Positions 63,914 to 64,000 of a stretch of DNA of 64,000 nucleotides are shown in pieces; position 1 is the first letter of the stretch; every line of letters begins with the position of its first letter. The DNA is taken from the NCBI RefSeq assembly GCF_050436995.1, contig NC_134758.1, positions 1,364,001 through 1,428,000 on the forward strand, in the 5' to 3' direction. Source of the stretch: Anticarsia gemmatalis. Lineage: Eukaryota; Arthropoda; Insecta; Lepidoptera; Erebidae. Made by a program: the position numbers and the translations under genes. The notes under the pieces were generated by a model. That model did no database searches, was not told the DNA's origin, and saw only the letters and a list, made by a program, of their open reading frames with translations.

Positions 63914-64000
63914 TTAGATGTTGTCAATTTTCTTGGGCGTTGGCCAGAAGCAAGCGTAGCAGGAGTATTTGCCAGCGGAATGGGATCCGCTGGACGGTTT
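63914..64000 (-). CDS. Possible last coding exon of an antisense gene (partial, product unknown)
   Basis: On the minus strand the last 87 bases read as 28 codons ending ...SCYACFWPTPKKIDNI then TAA (complement of 63914-63916). The block is clearly GC-richer than the 7 kb to its left, and a sharp drop to AT-rich sequence begins right after the stop, as at a CDS to 3' UTR boundary. A polyadenylation signal in this orientation lies at 62860-62865. Other frames are also open over so short a span, so orientation is inferred. I do not recognise the protein. Confidence 0.35.
   Translation of the reverse strand, partial: KPSSGSHSAGKYSCYACFWPTPKKIDNI

Larger units (their letters stand above)
56600..64000 (+). 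other. Prp16 intron 11, at least 7.4 kb, no further Prp16 exon seen
   Basis: After the GTTAGT donor at 56600 no stretch encoding the SAT motif or later Prp16 blocks was recognised up to the window edge. The other introns of the gene are 211-475 bp. The region is AT-rich and holds a TATG microsatellite (58441-58500), a LINE/SINE composite between direct repeats (58822-59230), a LINE tail fragment (about 61995-62075) and a possible antisense terminal exon with 3' UTR at the right end. Nothing else supportable was seen in 56654-58440 or 59231-61990, apart from a 9-bp-arm hairpin at 59597-59621. Confidence 0.6.

Overview
The window looks like a piece of a lepidopteran (moth or butterfly) nuclear genome. 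It is AT-rich, has introns with GT-AG borders, and carries many copies of short non-autonomous Helitron-like elements with TC...CTAG ends, tRNA-derived SINE heads and short LINE 3' tails of kinds common in Lepidoptera. The species cannot be told from the sequence. No rRNA, true tRNA, CRISPR array or bacterial operon is present.

Layout. From 1 to about 50.4 kb there is no complete gene. Two short minus-strand exons stand out, at 17642-17672 and 48399-48447. Each starts with ATG, encodes a short acidic peptide ending in NIE, and stops at a good GTAAG donor in the same phase. I read them as alternative first exons of one minus-strand gene whose body lies beyond the left edge, or as first exons of two related genes. 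Under the first reading most of the left 50 kb is upstream or intronic DNA. It is scattered with repeats: five copies of one Helitron-like family, two of a second, one mosaic copy, one decayed copy, SINE heads, two short LINE tails with 11-bp target duplications, and a palindromic Penelope-like fragment split by a Helitron.

The one confidently identified gene begins at 51246 on the plus strand. Eleven exons (51246-56599) encode 657 residues, about the N-terminal half of the DEAH-box splicing helicase Prp16/DHX38. They include an Arg/Asp-rich tail, the Walker A motif GETGSGKT and the DEAH box. The first ten introns are 211-475 bp, but intron 11 runs at least 7.4 kb to the window edge with no further Prp16 exon found. 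At the extreme right a short GC-richer minus-strand reading frame (63914-64000), with a possible 1-kb 3' UTR and polyadenylation signal, may be the last exon of an antisense gene inside or next to that intron.

No new multi-gene system was found. The most informative structures are the nested Helitron/Penelope-like locus near 29 kb, where a related copy at 2.9 kb supplies the empty site; the paired first exons; a mosaic Helitron; a 0.3-kb tandem duplication at 35.8-36.5 kb; and the enlarged Prp16 intron with its antisense end.
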